From an uncultured Bacteroidales bacterium (GTDB lineage Bacteria; Bacteroidota; Bacteroidia; Bacteroidales; Bacteroidaceae): 64,000 bases of DNA. The position numbers were made by a program, and so were the translations under genes. Position 1 is the first letter of the stretch. Every line of letters begins with the position of its first letter. The DNA lies in NCBI GenBank assembly GCA_902787555.1, contig CADAGO010000004.1:112680-176679 (forward strand), written 5' to 3'. Below the pieces are notes generated by a model. The model was given only the letters and a program-made list of their open reading frames with translations, was not told the DNA's origin and searched no databases. Positions 24,328 through 33,284 of the stretch are shown here, in pieces.

Positions 24328-25551
24328 ATGACTATCAGATCTATGATTAAAAGATGGTGGAAGACCTTTAAGTGGGTTGCTAAATATCCCGATGCCAGCA
24401 TGGGGATGAAGGTGCATGTTTTCATAGACTATCTGAAATTGTATAATCAAAAGGGGCTTACTCAAAACGAATACCATGACTTTGAGTTTGATAAGCAACC
24501 AGAAGAATTCCGTCAGACTTTTCTTGGATTAAATGAACAGCGTTATTATTTGGATTATTTGAATCCTATCAAATATTATAGCCTTGCTCGCAACAAATAT
24601 TTGACACATAAAATACTGGAGAATACTGGCGTGAGGAAGGCAGAACTCTATTGTTACTACCAGCCAGAGGGTAAAGTGATTGCCAGTGATGAGATTGCAA
24701 ACAATATTCAAGATGTATTTCGCATTTTGAAGGAAAAGCAAGTCGCGCAGTGTGTTATCAAGACAACAGAGAGTTCTCATGGTGATAATGTGTATGTGGT
24801 GAACCATATAGACTATGGTAACGATGACTGCACAATGACCTTGTTTAATAACGTGACCCTCAAACTATCTGATATGATAGGTGATAGCTCGCTTATCTTT
24901 GAAAGTATCATCAAGCAGACAACTCAGTTTGCCTCCTTCAATAAATCGTCGGTAAATACCATTAGGTTTATGACAATCTTGTATCCAGACGGGAAAGCGC
25001 GTATGGCTGGTATATGGATGAAGTTTGGACGAAGTGGAAGATGTGTTGACAATGCTGGCAGTGGTGGTAATATCGATGCCTGTGTGGACATTGCAACTGG
25101 TGAGATAAAATATGTAACAGAATTTAATGGATGGCGAAATTCCAAGCTTATTACTCATCATCCAGATAGTGGAGCATTGTTGGAAGGGGTAAAGATAGAT
25201 GATTGGGATAATATTGTGGCGCAAGTACTTCATTTCCAGGAAAGTTTCCCGTATATTAAGGCGGCTGGTTGGGATATTGCTATTACTGATGAAGGCCCCG
25301 TCGTTATAGAAGTGAATGATTTTTGGGACCGTACCGGTCAGTATTTTATCCGACGCGGTTGGCGTAACGAGATTCGGGACTGCTATTTGGCATGGAGAAG
25401 TTTCTGGGATATGGGGATTATCTCTGAAAGACAAAAACATGAAATAAAAAACCTTCTAACCTTAGAGGTTAAGGAATATAATTTGTGTCGCCAACCGAAT
25501 GAATTGTCAATAGATCATTTGAGAATAATTGTTGCTCATGAGTATGAATAG
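24328..25551 (+). CDS. Sugar-transfer-associated ATP-grasp protein (first)
   Basis: 407 aa, cytosolic. The C-terminal two-thirds match the ATP-grasp family associated with polysaccharide loci (ATPgrasp_ST): CVIKTTESSHGDNV (phosphate-binding loop and Lys), SSVNTIRFMTIL, CVDNAGSGGNIDACV, AAGWDIAITDEGPVVIEVND (metal-binding Glu/Asn pair). ATP-grasp enzymes activate a carboxylate as acyl phosphate and couple it to an amine or hydroxyl. Positioned straight after the opine-dehydrogenase-like gene, it is a good candidate to attach that product (inference). Its stop overlaps the proposed start of the next CapA-like gene. Confidence 0.85.
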   Translation: MTIRSMIKRWWKTFKWVAKYPDASMGMKVHVFIDYLKLYNQKGLTQNEYHDFEFDKQPEEFRQTFLGLNEQRYYLDYLNPIKYYSLARNKYLTHKILENTGVRKAELYCYYQPEGKVIASDEIANNIQDVFRILKEKQVAQCVIKTTESSHGDNVYVVNHIDYGNDDCTMTLFNNVTLKLSDMIGDSSLIFESIIKQTTQFASFNKSSVNTIRFMTILYPDGKARMAGIWMKFGRSGRCVDNAGSGGNIDACVDIATGEIKYVTEFNGWRNSKLITHHPDSGALLEGVKIDDWDNIVAQVLHFQESFPYIKAAGWDIAITDEGPVVIEVNDFWDRTGQYFIRRGWRNEIRDCYLAWRSFWDMGIISERQKHEIKNLLTLEVKEYNLCRQPNELSIDHLRIIVAHEYE

Positions 25552-26691
25552 CGTCCGTGTTTTTTTGCTGGAGATTTTTGCTCTACATCGTCTGCTTATC
25601 CTATTACTGTGTCAGAGGAACTACGAAACTTGATAGCTTCTTGTGATTTGAAGGTCATCAATTTCGAAGTTCCATTGAAACCGGATGTCAAACTACCTCC
25701 ACAAAAGCGTTTGCGATTCTCTCAGCATGATGATGTGCCTGACTTCTTGCGTGGTATTGGATTTAATCTATTCTCTATTGCGACCAATCATACTTTTGAT
25801 TGGGGCGAGGCTGGCTACCAAAAGACCATGGATGTTCTTAAAGATGCAGCTTTTGGTGCAGGAAGTTACAATGAAGCCTACAAGGTAAAGGTAGTTGAGG
25901 TGAATGGCATGAAGATTGGATTTCTAGCCTTCTGTTTTTCTTCTTATACAGGCGTATTTGATGATGTGACAAATCATGAAGGTCTTGGTTGTGCATATAT
26001 AAATGATTTGAAGGTGAATCATGTTATTATTGAAGCTAAACAGCAGGTTGACTACCTCTTCGTTTTGCCTCATGATGGTATTGAGTATATTGACATTCCT
26101 TTACCAGAGACTATTGCCCGCTATCGTGACTTCATTGACTGGGGAGCTGATGCTGTAATAGGTACCCATCCACACTGCCCTCAAGGTTGGGAAACATACA
26201 AAGACAAACCTATTTTTTATAGTCTTGGAAACTTCTTGTTTAATAGTAAAAGGGGTTATGATTATCGTGCATGGAACCGTCCGCATTGGTACGAAGGGTT
26301 GTGTGTAATAATGACTATTAAAGACGGAATGCTTTCGTGGGAAATAGTGAACATTAAGAATGTGGATAATCTTGCTATTGAGATTGATTTTGAAGATGCC
26401 CGTAATAAGCATAACGAGACCATTTGTCAGTATCTCCTTAATAAAGAATGTTATTGTAAATATCTGGAAAGGGTTTGTAAAGATTTAGGCTCGAAAGAAC
26501 AAGCGATTGTTGACAAAACTATCCATCATAAGACCCTTTTGCAATGTACAAAGTTGCTGTTGAAATGTTGGATTAATAAACTCATGGGAAAAAACGTCAC
26601 AAATGATTATTACCTATTGCGTTTACTAAAGCACGATACACGAAGGCACTTGTTAGTATGGACATTAAAACAAAATCAAAAAAATGTTTAG
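25544..26691 (+). pseudogene. CapA-like gene (second), frameshifted at a T7 tract
   Basis: The ATG at 25544 overlaps the previous stop by 8 bp and begins MNSVRVF, but the frame breaks in TTTTTTT (25560-25566). With one more T it would read VFFAGDFCSTSSAYP and join the long downstream frame, restoring the N-terminal CapA metal motif GDF. As sequenced, the 360-codon frame can start only at GTG 25609 and lacks that motif. Downstream family words are intact: IATNHTFDWGEAG, FVLPHDGIEYID, VIGTHPHCPQ, FYSLGNFLF. It is a pseudogene, an OFF state of a slippage-variable gene, or a sequencing indel. Confidence 0.8.
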
Positions 26692-27760
26692 AAGAATTAT
26701 TAACAAATATCGTAAATGGCGAGAAATGAAGAAGTGGAAGGTGAGGATTACCAAGAACTTCAAGGACTTGGAACATCGCCGGCAGTTGACTAAAGCCCAG
26801 AAAAAGGAAGTTCAGGATTTCTATATGGATTTAATTGGTAAAAAAGTACCATTGTATTGCCATGAGTATTTTTATTCTCGTACAGGTCATTTCACAAAAG
26901 AGTATGTGCCTAATAATATTTATCATTGTGAATTAGTTCCAAAGGCTAACGTACATCGAGTACAAAGTGCGTTTGGTGATAAGAACATGTGTGATTTCTT
27001 GTTTCCGGGAGAAAACATAGTCCATTCTATCTTGAAGAATATGAATGGTTATTATTATTACGAAGGGAAACCTGTTTCTGAAGAGGAGGCGATATCGCTC
27101 TGCCAGAATATGGAAAAGGTTATTTTCAAACCGTCAAGGAAGTCTGAAGGAAAAGGTATCTTGCTTATCAGCGTGAAAGACGGAATCACCAATGTTGATG
27201 GTAAGAATATTAGTCAATTGTTTAAAGAGTATAAGAGGGATTTCCTGATTCAAGATTGGGTGAGACAGCATAAGGATATGGCGGCATTGAATCCTACGTC
27301 TGTGAATACTATTCGCATTTTGTCATATCGTTCTGGAATGGAGATTCTGATAATATATTCAGTTGTTCGAATTGGTCGAATGGGTTCTGTAGTGGATAAC
27401 CAATGTGCAGGGGGCATCAGTACCACCATAAACAAGAATGGGAAATTGGGTAAAATCGCATTTGGCGGATTCAGTACAGATAATATTGATAGTACCGATA
27501 CAGGGATTGTCATAGATGGTTATCAATTACCATCCTATGATAAGGCGATCGCAATGGTAAAGCGGTTACATCTTAAACTTCCATTTTTCAATTTAGTTGG
27601 TTGGGATGTCGCTATTCAGGAAGATGGCGATCCTGTGTTAATCGAGTTCAATACTAATCCAGGATTGAGTCAGTCAGCGTTTAAATCGGGTATGGGTGAA
27701 TATACGGAGAGAATCATCCGAGAACTGTGGCCGAGACCTAACACATGGTTTAAGTGTTGA
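26684..27760 (+). CDS. Sugar-transfer-associated ATP-grasp protein (second)
   Basis: 358 aa, cytosolic with a basic N-terminus. ATP-grasp words: VIFKPSRKSEGKGILL, ALNPTSVNTIRILSY, VVDNQCAGGISTTI, LVGWDVAIQEDGDPVLIEFN (metal-binding Glu and Asn). Paralogous to the product of 24328. The ATG overlaps the CapA-like stop by 8 bp, the same arrangement as the previous pair, so CapA-like and ATP-grasp proteins appear to be made as coupled modules. Predicted to link a carboxylate to a sugar or amino-sugar; substrate unknown. Confidence 0.85.
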   Translation: MFRRIINKYRKWREMKKWKVRITKNFKDLEHRRQLTKAQKKEVQDFYMDLIGKKVPLYCHEYFYSRTGHFTKEYVPNNIYHCELVPKANVHRVQSAFGDKNMCDFLFPGENIVHSILKNMNGYYYYEGKPVSEEEAISLCQNMEKVIFKPSRKSEGKGILLISVKDGITNVDGKNISQLFKEYKRDFLIQDWVRQHKDMAALNPTSVNTIRILSYRSGMEILIIYSVVRIGRMGSVVDNQCAGGISTTINKNGKLGKIAFGGFSTDNIDSTDTGIVIDGYQLPSYDKAIAMVKRLHLKLPFFNLVGWDVAIQEDGDPVLIEFNTNPGLSQSAFKSGMGEYTERIIRELWPRPNTWFKC

Positions 27761-27773
27761 AGAATATCTACAA

Positions 27774-28991
27774 ATGAAGCAAAGAGTGGTTATAATTGGT
27801 CAGGGGTATACAGGGCGTCTAAGTCTTGTAAGATCTGTAGCAAAGATGGATTGTGATATCACAATCATTGTATTGATCCCTAAACGACAATTTGATGATA
27901 ATAAAAAGAAAGAAAAACCTATAGATGCCTATAGTAAATATGTCAGTAGGTACCTTTTTTCTGAAAACTATAATACGGGAATGCTCATAGATATTCTTAT
28001 GAATCAATGTGTGACCCCTGACCAAAAGACATTTATTTTTCCTGATAATGATTTTTCTGCCGCTGCAGTTGATAAACAACGAGACGTCTTGAAGGAATAT
28101 TTCTTTGTCCCACACATTAATGAGAGATGTGGTGCTGTAGAGGAATGGATGGCCAAAACTAAACAAAAGGCTTTGGCCAGTCAAATTGGATTGAATGTTG
28201 TAAACTCAAAGATGATTAGGGTGAAAAACCTTTCGTATCAGATTCTAGAAGATATTCATTACCCTTGTTTCGTTAAACCATTGGTCTCTATTGTTGGTGG
28301 CAAATCCGGGTTAAAGCGGTGTGACAATAAAAATGATTTGAGAAATCATATTGATGAGTTCATTGCTAACCGCAATTTTCGAGATGTTGATTTGTTGGTT
28401 GAGGATTATAAAATAATTAGTAGAGAATTTGCCACATTGGGGTTTTCCGATGGTAAGGAGGTGATAATACCAGGGCTGCTTGAATTATTGAGAATAGGTC
28501 ATGGTAATCATTTTGGCGTGGCAGTTCAAGGAAGGGCTTTTCCCGTTACGGGTTATGAGGAACTTGTGAACAAGTTCAAACGGATAGTGATGGAAATAGG
28601 ATTTATAGGTGTTTTCGACATAGACTTTTTTGAGAGTGAAGGAAAGATGTATTTTTGCGAATTGAATCTTCGTTTCGGAGGTTCTGGATATGCTTTTACA
28701 AAATTGGGTGTCAATCTTCCTGTGATGATGATCAAATCGTTCCTTGGAAAGAGTATTGAAGGAATGAAAAAAACAATTGATAGGGAGGCCACGTATTTTA
28801 ATGAAAGAATGGCCATTGATGATTGGTACAGTGGTTATTTGCCAACCAAAGATTTCATGAAGATGAGGGAGGAATCGGAGATTAAATTTGTGGCAGATGA
28901 AAAAGATCCCATTCCACAAAGAAAACTGGAAAAAGAATTTAGACTTAAGCGAATCAAAAAAACAATAAAAGGATGGATGGGAAAGGAATAA
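27774..28991 (+). CDS. ATP-grasp carboxylate-amine ligase-like protein (paralogue 1)
   Basis: 405 aa from the ATG at 27774; an upstream ATG at 27696 lies inside the preceding gene and adds 26 unrelated residues. The N-terminal domain has VVIIGQGYTGRLSLVRSV and PIDAYSKYVSRY; the ATP-grasp core has YPCFVKPLVSIVGGKSGL, LLVEDYKIISREFATLGFS and GVFDIDFFESEGKMYFCELN then LRFGGSGYAFTKLGVNLP. Overall layout resembles D-aspartate ligase-type enzymes, which join an amino acid carboxylate to an amine. It is one of three paralogues of near-equal length in the locus. Confidence 0.83.
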   Translation: MKQRVVIIGQGYTGRLSLVRSVAKMDCDITIIVLIPKRQFDDNKKKEKPIDAYSKYVSRYLFSENYNTGMLIDILMNQCVTPDQKTFIFPDNDFSAAAVDKQRDVLKEYFFVPHINERCGAVEEWMAKTKQKALASQIGLNVVNSKMIRVKNLSYQILEDIHYPCFVKPLVSIVGGKSGLKRCDNKNDLRNHIDEFIANRNFRDVDLLVEDYKIISREFATLGFSDGKEVIIPGLLELLRIGHGNHFGVAVQGRAFPVTGYEELVNKFKRIVMEIGFIGVFDIDFFESEGKMYFCELNLRFGGSGYAFTKLGVNLPVMMIKSFLGKSIEGMKKTIDREATYFNERMAIDDWYSGYLPTKDFMKMREESEIKFVADEKDPIPQRKLEKEFRLKRIKKTIKGWMGKE

Positions 28992-29563
28992 TGGTTTTGG
29001 AGCGTCCGGAAACCATTTCATGGGAGGAGATTAGTTCTGTATTAAAACAAGCTCATGCTGAAAATGTGAAAAACGGTATGGTATTACCTTATCCGGCATT
29101 GCCCCCAGATGAATTATATGCAAAAACAGAAGGCCGTGGGGGCAAAATGTTCGTAGCGCTAGACGAAGGAATAGTTGTAGGTACTGGAGCAGTTGCCATT
29201 ATTGATAAAAGTCTATGGTGCGGGAAAGGAAAATATGCTTATTGTTTTTTGGATGCCGTTCTTCCGGAATATAGGGGAAAGGGAATATACCGTCAAATAG
29301 TTAATTGGCAAGAAAAATATGCAGAATCGGTTGGAGTTGATAGAATGTTGTTTGATACTCACGAGCAGAATAAGCGAATGATTAAAATTTCCCAAAAAAA
29401 TGGGTATCGTTTAGTTGAGTTTAGGGTTAGAGGTGGCAGAAACTCGGTAGTTTTAGTAAAGTGGTTAAATGATTGTCCCTTTTCTCGTCTAAGGTGCTTC
29501 TTGAAATATGTTAAAATAAAACATGACAGAAAAAAACAGCTAAAAAGCAACGTGAAGTTATGA
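28991..29563 (+). CDS. GNAT-family N-acetyltransferase
   Basis: About 190 aa. The acetyl-CoA loop LPEYRGKGIYRQIVNW and the following VDRMLFDTHEQNKRMIKI are typical of GNAT. An in-frame ATG at 28973 lies inside the preceding gene; I prefer the ATG at 28991, which overlaps the previous stop (TAATG) and follows a GGAAAGGAA ribosome-binding sequence. Likely acylates an amino group on a sugar nucleotide or on the amino-acid decoration (inference). The stop overlaps the next ATG by 4 bp. Confidence 0.82.
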   Translation: MVLERPETISWEEISSVLKQAHAENVKNGMVLPYPALPPDELYAKTEGRGGKMFVALDEGIVVGTGAVAIIDKSLWCGKGKYAYCFLDAVLPEYRGKGIYRQIVNWQEKYAESVGVDRMLFDTHEQNKRMIKISQKNGYRLVEFRVRGGRNSVVLVKWLNDCPFSRLRCFLKYVKIKHDRKKQLKSNVKL

Positions 29564-30708
29564 CAATAGCAAAAAAAACAATTATTATTGTTGGTGATTT
29601 ATTTCCAACTACTGATAATGTTTCTTATTTTATAAAAGGTGATGTTGATTCATTGTATGGAGAAAGAATTTGTCAATTGTTTTCTGATTCGGATTTGATA
29701 ATCTGCAATTTAGAAGGATCGTTGACAGATCATGGCGAGCGTTGCATGAAGACCGGTCCTATAAAAGTTGCTCCTACAAATGCTATTGAGGCGTATAAAA
29801 AGTTGGGTGTTGATTACTGTATGTTGGCCAATAATCATGCAACGGATGGCGGACATCAAGGTATGATTGACACAATGCATACTTTGGAGGATGCAGGAAT
29901 CAAATATATTGGTGCTGGTAAGAATAATCATGAAATTATCCGTTCCTTTGTGCAGGAAGTTGATGATATGAAGATTGGATTCTATAATGTCAGTGAGACT
30001 ATGTATAATAGACCATCTGAGAATCAAGCAGGTGTTTGGCTGTATGATGAATATGTTGTCTGCAAGGAGCTGGAGCAACTAAAAAAGGGATGTAATTATT
30101 TGATTGTAATTTATCACGGGGGCATAGAAAAATTTCAGTATCCTTCACCGGAAATGAGAAAACGTTTTCACCGAATGGCAGATAATGGAGCTGATATGAT
30201 ATTAGCTCAACACACACATTGTGTTGGATGCGAGGAGTGGTACAACAACTCATACTTATTATATGGACAAGGGGACTTCCTGCTGAAGAATTATGCTCTA
30301 GGACTGACTGATTCGGGCTTAATCATAGAACTTGACGTGGAGGATGGCAAGGTGGAGATAAAGAAACATTTAGTGGAATCGGTAGACAATTTGTTTGTGC
30401 GTTACAGTGCACAGCAAGATTTGTCTGCATTCTATCAGCGTTCAAAGAAAGTGAATGATGAGGATTATGTATATCTGCAGATGCAAGATTTTTGCGATAG
30501 GGAATTGAAATTGTATCTTGAAGCGTTCAAAAGCCCATCTAAGATGATGCTTAAACTTAGACGTTTTCTTCCTACGATATACAAGAGATGGCTATATCGT
30601 TACAAAGAACGGGACTTGCTGTTTACTCTTCATACATTGCGTTCAGAGCAGAATAGAGAGACGGCAATTGTTGGATTAGAGAATCTGTTTAGGAGGCTGA
30701 AAGCGTAG
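29560..30708 (+). CDS. CapA-like metallophosphatase-fold protein (third)
   Basis: 382 aa, no signal peptide. Family words: IIIVGDLFPTTDNV, ICNLEGSLTD, CMLANNHATDGGHQG, LIVIYHGGIEKFQYPSP, ILAQHTHCVGC and LYGQGDFLL. The extra C-terminal 100 residues are basic and helical. It forms another CapA-like plus ATP-grasp pair with the gene 10 bp downstream. Metal ligands appear intact, in contrast to the frameshifted second copy. Confidence 0.86.
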   Translation: MTIAKKTIIIVGDLFPTTDNVSYFIKGDVDSLYGERICQLFSDSDLIICNLEGSLTDHGERCMKTGPIKVAPTNAIEAYKKLGVDYCMLANNHATDGGHQGMIDTMHTLEDAGIKYIGAGKNNHEIIRSFVQEVDDMKIGFYNVSETMYNRPSENQAGVWLYDEYVVCKELEQLKKGCNYLIVIYHGGIEKFQYPSPEMRKRFHRMADNGADMILAQHTHCVGCEEWYNNSYLLYGQGDFLLKNYALGLTDSGLIIELDVEDGKVEIKKHLVESVDNLFVRYSAQQDLSAFYQRSKKVNDEDYVYLQMQDFCDRELKLYLEAFKSPSKMMLKLRRFLPTIYKRWLYRYKERDLLFTLHTLRSEQNRETAIVGLENLFRRLKA

Positions 30709-30718
30709 TTATATTAGT

Positions 30719-31936
30719 ATGGCGCAAAAGGTAGTTATCATTGGTCATAGTTTTTCTTCCCGTCTGTCTATCATTCGTTCTGTGGCGCAGATAGGGTGCG
30801 ACATTACGGTCATTGTGATGACTGGGTTCAAGCGTGACGGAAAAACCATTAATGATAAAAAGCCCATTGACTGCTATAGTAAATATGTCCGCAATGTTTA
30901 CTATTGTTTGCGAACAGCCAAGGAAACGCTAATACAAATTCTGTTAAATCATTGTGCAGATTCCCAACAGAAAGTAGTCCTTATACCTGATAGTGACGAC
31001 ACGGTCGTTGCCATTGATAACAATCGCGAGAGGTTGAAAGATTTCTTCCTTTTCCCACATATCATCCCTCAATCAGGGAATCTAGAATATTGGATGGATA
31101 AAACCCATCAGAAAGAATTGGCAAGGGAAGTGGGATTGAATACGGCTGACTTGCTGCAGGTGATAGAAATAGTAGATGGCCGATACGATATTCCTTCTGG
31201 TTTGACATATCCTTGCTTTAGCAAACCTTTGGCTACGATGAATGGTGGCAAGGGTGGCATGAGATGTTGCAATGATGAAGAAGAACTTGCAGATGCACTT
31301 GACTATATTATTATACAATATAAGATAAAGGATGTAAAAGTACTCATCGAGGACTATAAGGAGATAGAACAAGAATATGCATTGTTGGGCTTTTCAAATG
31401 GGAAGGAAGTTGTTATTCCCGCAATATTGAGGTTTCTTTCCGTATCAAAGCATAACAAGGGTATTGCTCGTCAGGGAGTTGTGATGCCTATAGATGGTTT
31501 TGAGGAACTGGTAGACAGATTTAAGCAACTTATACTCAGAATAGGATTTGTTGGGGTATTTGATATTGATTTCTATGAAAGCGAAGGTGAGTTTTATTTC
31601 TGTGAAGCGAACCTGCGTTTTGGCGGTTCTGGTTATGCAATTACAAAAATGGGTGTTAACCTGCCTGCCATGATGGTTAAGTATCTGACGGGTGAATCTA
31701 TCGAAGACATGAACAGGTATATATCAGGAACTGCCATTTATGCTAATGAACGCATGTGCATGGATGATTGGTCTTATGGTTACATCTCAAAAAAGGAATA
31801 TCATAGAATCCTTGACGGCTCTGATATACGTTTTATACCAGACGATAACGATCCTTTGCCAGAGCAAGCCTATCAAAAAAAAATTAGAACCATGCGATTT
31901 AAGAAGGCTATTAAGCAATTATTGAGTTGTTGTTAA
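30719..31936 (+). CDS. ATP-grasp carboxylate-amine ligase-like protein (paralogue 2)
   Basis: 405 aa. Nearly collinear with paralogue 1: VVIIGHSFSSRLSIIRSV, PIDCYSKYVRNVYYC, YPCFSKPLATMNGGKGGM, LIEDYKEIEQEYALLGFS, GVFDIDFYESEGEFYFCEAN and LRFGGSGYAITKMGVNLP. Note CEAN where the other two have CELN; the Glu and Asn metal ligands are kept. Three diverged copies in one operon suggest successive additions of different amino acids or different acceptors (inference). Confidence 0.83.
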   Translation: MAQKVVIIGHSFSSRLSIIRSVAQIGCDITVIVMTGFKRDGKTINDKKPIDCYSKYVRNVYYCLRTAKETLIQILLNHCADSQQKVVLIPDSDDTVVAIDNNRERLKDFFLFPHIIPQSGNLEYWMDKTHQKELAREVGLNTADLLQVIEIVDGRYDIPSGLTYPCFSKPLATMNGGKGGMRCCNDEEELADALDYIIIQYKIKDVKVLIEDYKEIEQEYALLGFSNGKEVVIPAILRFLSVSKHNKGIARQGVVMPIDGFEELVDRFKQLILRIGFVGVFDIDFYESEGEFYFCEANLRFGGSGYAITKMGVNLPAMMVKYLTGESIEDMNRYISGTAIYANERMCMDDWSYGYISKKEYHRILDGSDIRFIPDDNDPLPEQAYQKKIRTMRFKKAIKQLLSCC

Positions 31937-31950
31937 AGCTAGTTCAACGA

Positions 31951-33276
31951 ATGAAAAGAGCGGTATTTCCTTTTATTATTCTCGGAATATGTTTTTTATT
32001 TCAAAGCAGTTACCTGAGTAGCCTTGGTGTTGGAACAGATGATGACAACTCTGATAGGGAGTCATTGATAGAAGAAAATCTTCCTGTAGTCCCCCAGAAA
32101 GCATTCTACAAGGATGTGTTTCTTGATGCAGGTGTGGGTTTGACATCGCGTAAATTCATATATGCTGCACGATATTTGAACTTGTCAACGGAGGGTATCA
32201 GCCTTTCTCGATCGAATGCTCCCGACGAGGAGGTTATCTTGCAAAACAGTATTCTTGCAGGCGATGAAGGAGACACAAATGGTCGTCTGCTTTATCCTGA
32301 TGGTCAGCCAAGATATAGGTTGCTGTTTGTCAATGGAGGTTCTTCTACGACACATGGAAAATCGTTAAGTGATGTTGCACGCCATCATCTAAGGACGTTT
32401 GTGCAAAATGGAGGATCTTATATAGGGACGTGTGCTGGTGCTTTTTTCGCATCCAATGGGTATGACGGGAAAACCGACTATCCTTATTATCTGTCTTTAT
32501 GGCCATCAACGATGAATCATACGGGCCTTTCAAATGATTCTACAGGTATGTTTATAGAACAGGACTCTCCGCTATTAGCCTATTACGATTTTGGCAAGGA
32601 CAATTATGTGGGTGATGTCCGACATAATAAAGGTGGGTATCCCGTAGAGCTACCTGCAGGAACAGAAGTACTGGCACGCTATGACTACCCATCCAAAAGT
32701 GATGTTCATATGCAACCATGTATATGGTCATATAAAGTTGGTCAGGAAACTGGACGTGTGATTTTAGAGGGCTCGCATCCTGAAGAAGTGTCGAATGGAG
32801 AGCGGATGAGATTGACGGCTACTATGATCCAGTATGCTATGGAAGGTGTCGGCTCAACTTCTATCAAAGGATTCCTGCAAAACGGTGAAACACGCTATAT
32901 GAATAAAACTACTGAAGACAATGACCCGTTATTTACAAAGATTGGCGACCTTCAATGTCATCATTTTGCCGTGACAATACCGGAGAATGCATTCAATATT
33001 AAAGTATGTGTAGAAAGCGATTCTGACTGTGATTTGTCATTAATGATGTGTCACGAAACGTATGCCTATCCAGATTGTGCCGATTATATATCTTCGAACA
33101 AAGGTTCTTATCAGCAGTTGTCATTTCCGGTTCTTGACGCAGGCCTTTGGTTCGTGTGTGTTAAGTGCATGACAACAGTTGAAGTTTCAACCACTGATTA
33201 TGGCCAATCATATAATGACAAGGTTGGCGTCTTGAATGGCATTCCATATCAGATAGTTGTTTCTTGGAATATTTAG
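31951..33276 (+). CDS. Exported BPL_N / class I glutamine-amidotransferase-like protein
   Basis: 441 aa from the ATG at 31951; the frame also extends to a TTG at 31927 inside the preceding gene. A hydrophobic signal (RAVFPFIILGICFLFQSSYL) predicts export, with no lipobox. The central domain has LLFVNGGSSTTHGKSLSD and the nucleophile elbow GSYIGTCAGAFFASNG, as in BPL_N and related amidotransferase-like folds, plus a candidate acid pair ILEGSHPEE. The last 110 residues look like a beta-sandwich. Such an enzyme outside the cytoplasm could cleave or transfer an amide on the glycan; that is inference. An S51-like peptidase role is an alternative. Confidence 0.72.
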   Translation: MKRAVFPFIILGICFLFQSSYLSSLGVGTDDDNSDRESLIEENLPVVPQKAFYKDVFLDAGVGLTSRKFIYAARYLNLSTEGISLSRSNAPDEEVILQNSILAGDEGDTNGRLLYPDGQPRYRLLFVNGGSSTTHGKSLSDVARHHLRTFVQNGGSYIGTCAGAFFASNGYDGKTDYPYYLSLWPSTMNHTGLSNDSTGMFIEQDSPLLAYYDFGKDNYVGDVRHNKGGYPVELPAGTEVLARYDYPSKSDVHMQPCIWSYKVGQETGRVILEGSHPEEVSNGERMRLTATMIQYAMEGVGSTSIKGFLQNGETRYMNKTTEDNDPLFTKIGDLQCHHFAVTIPENAFNIKVCVESDSDCDLSLMMCHETYAYPDCADYISSNKGSYQQLSFPVLDAGLWFVCVKCMTTVEVSTTDYGQSYNDKVGVLNGIPYQIVVSWNI

Positions 33277-33284
33277 CAGAGCAA

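Noticed and set aside
24865-25440. 191-codon reverse frame opposite the first ATP-grasp gene
   Set aside because: Shadow of a gene with strong ATP-grasp motifs on the forward strand.
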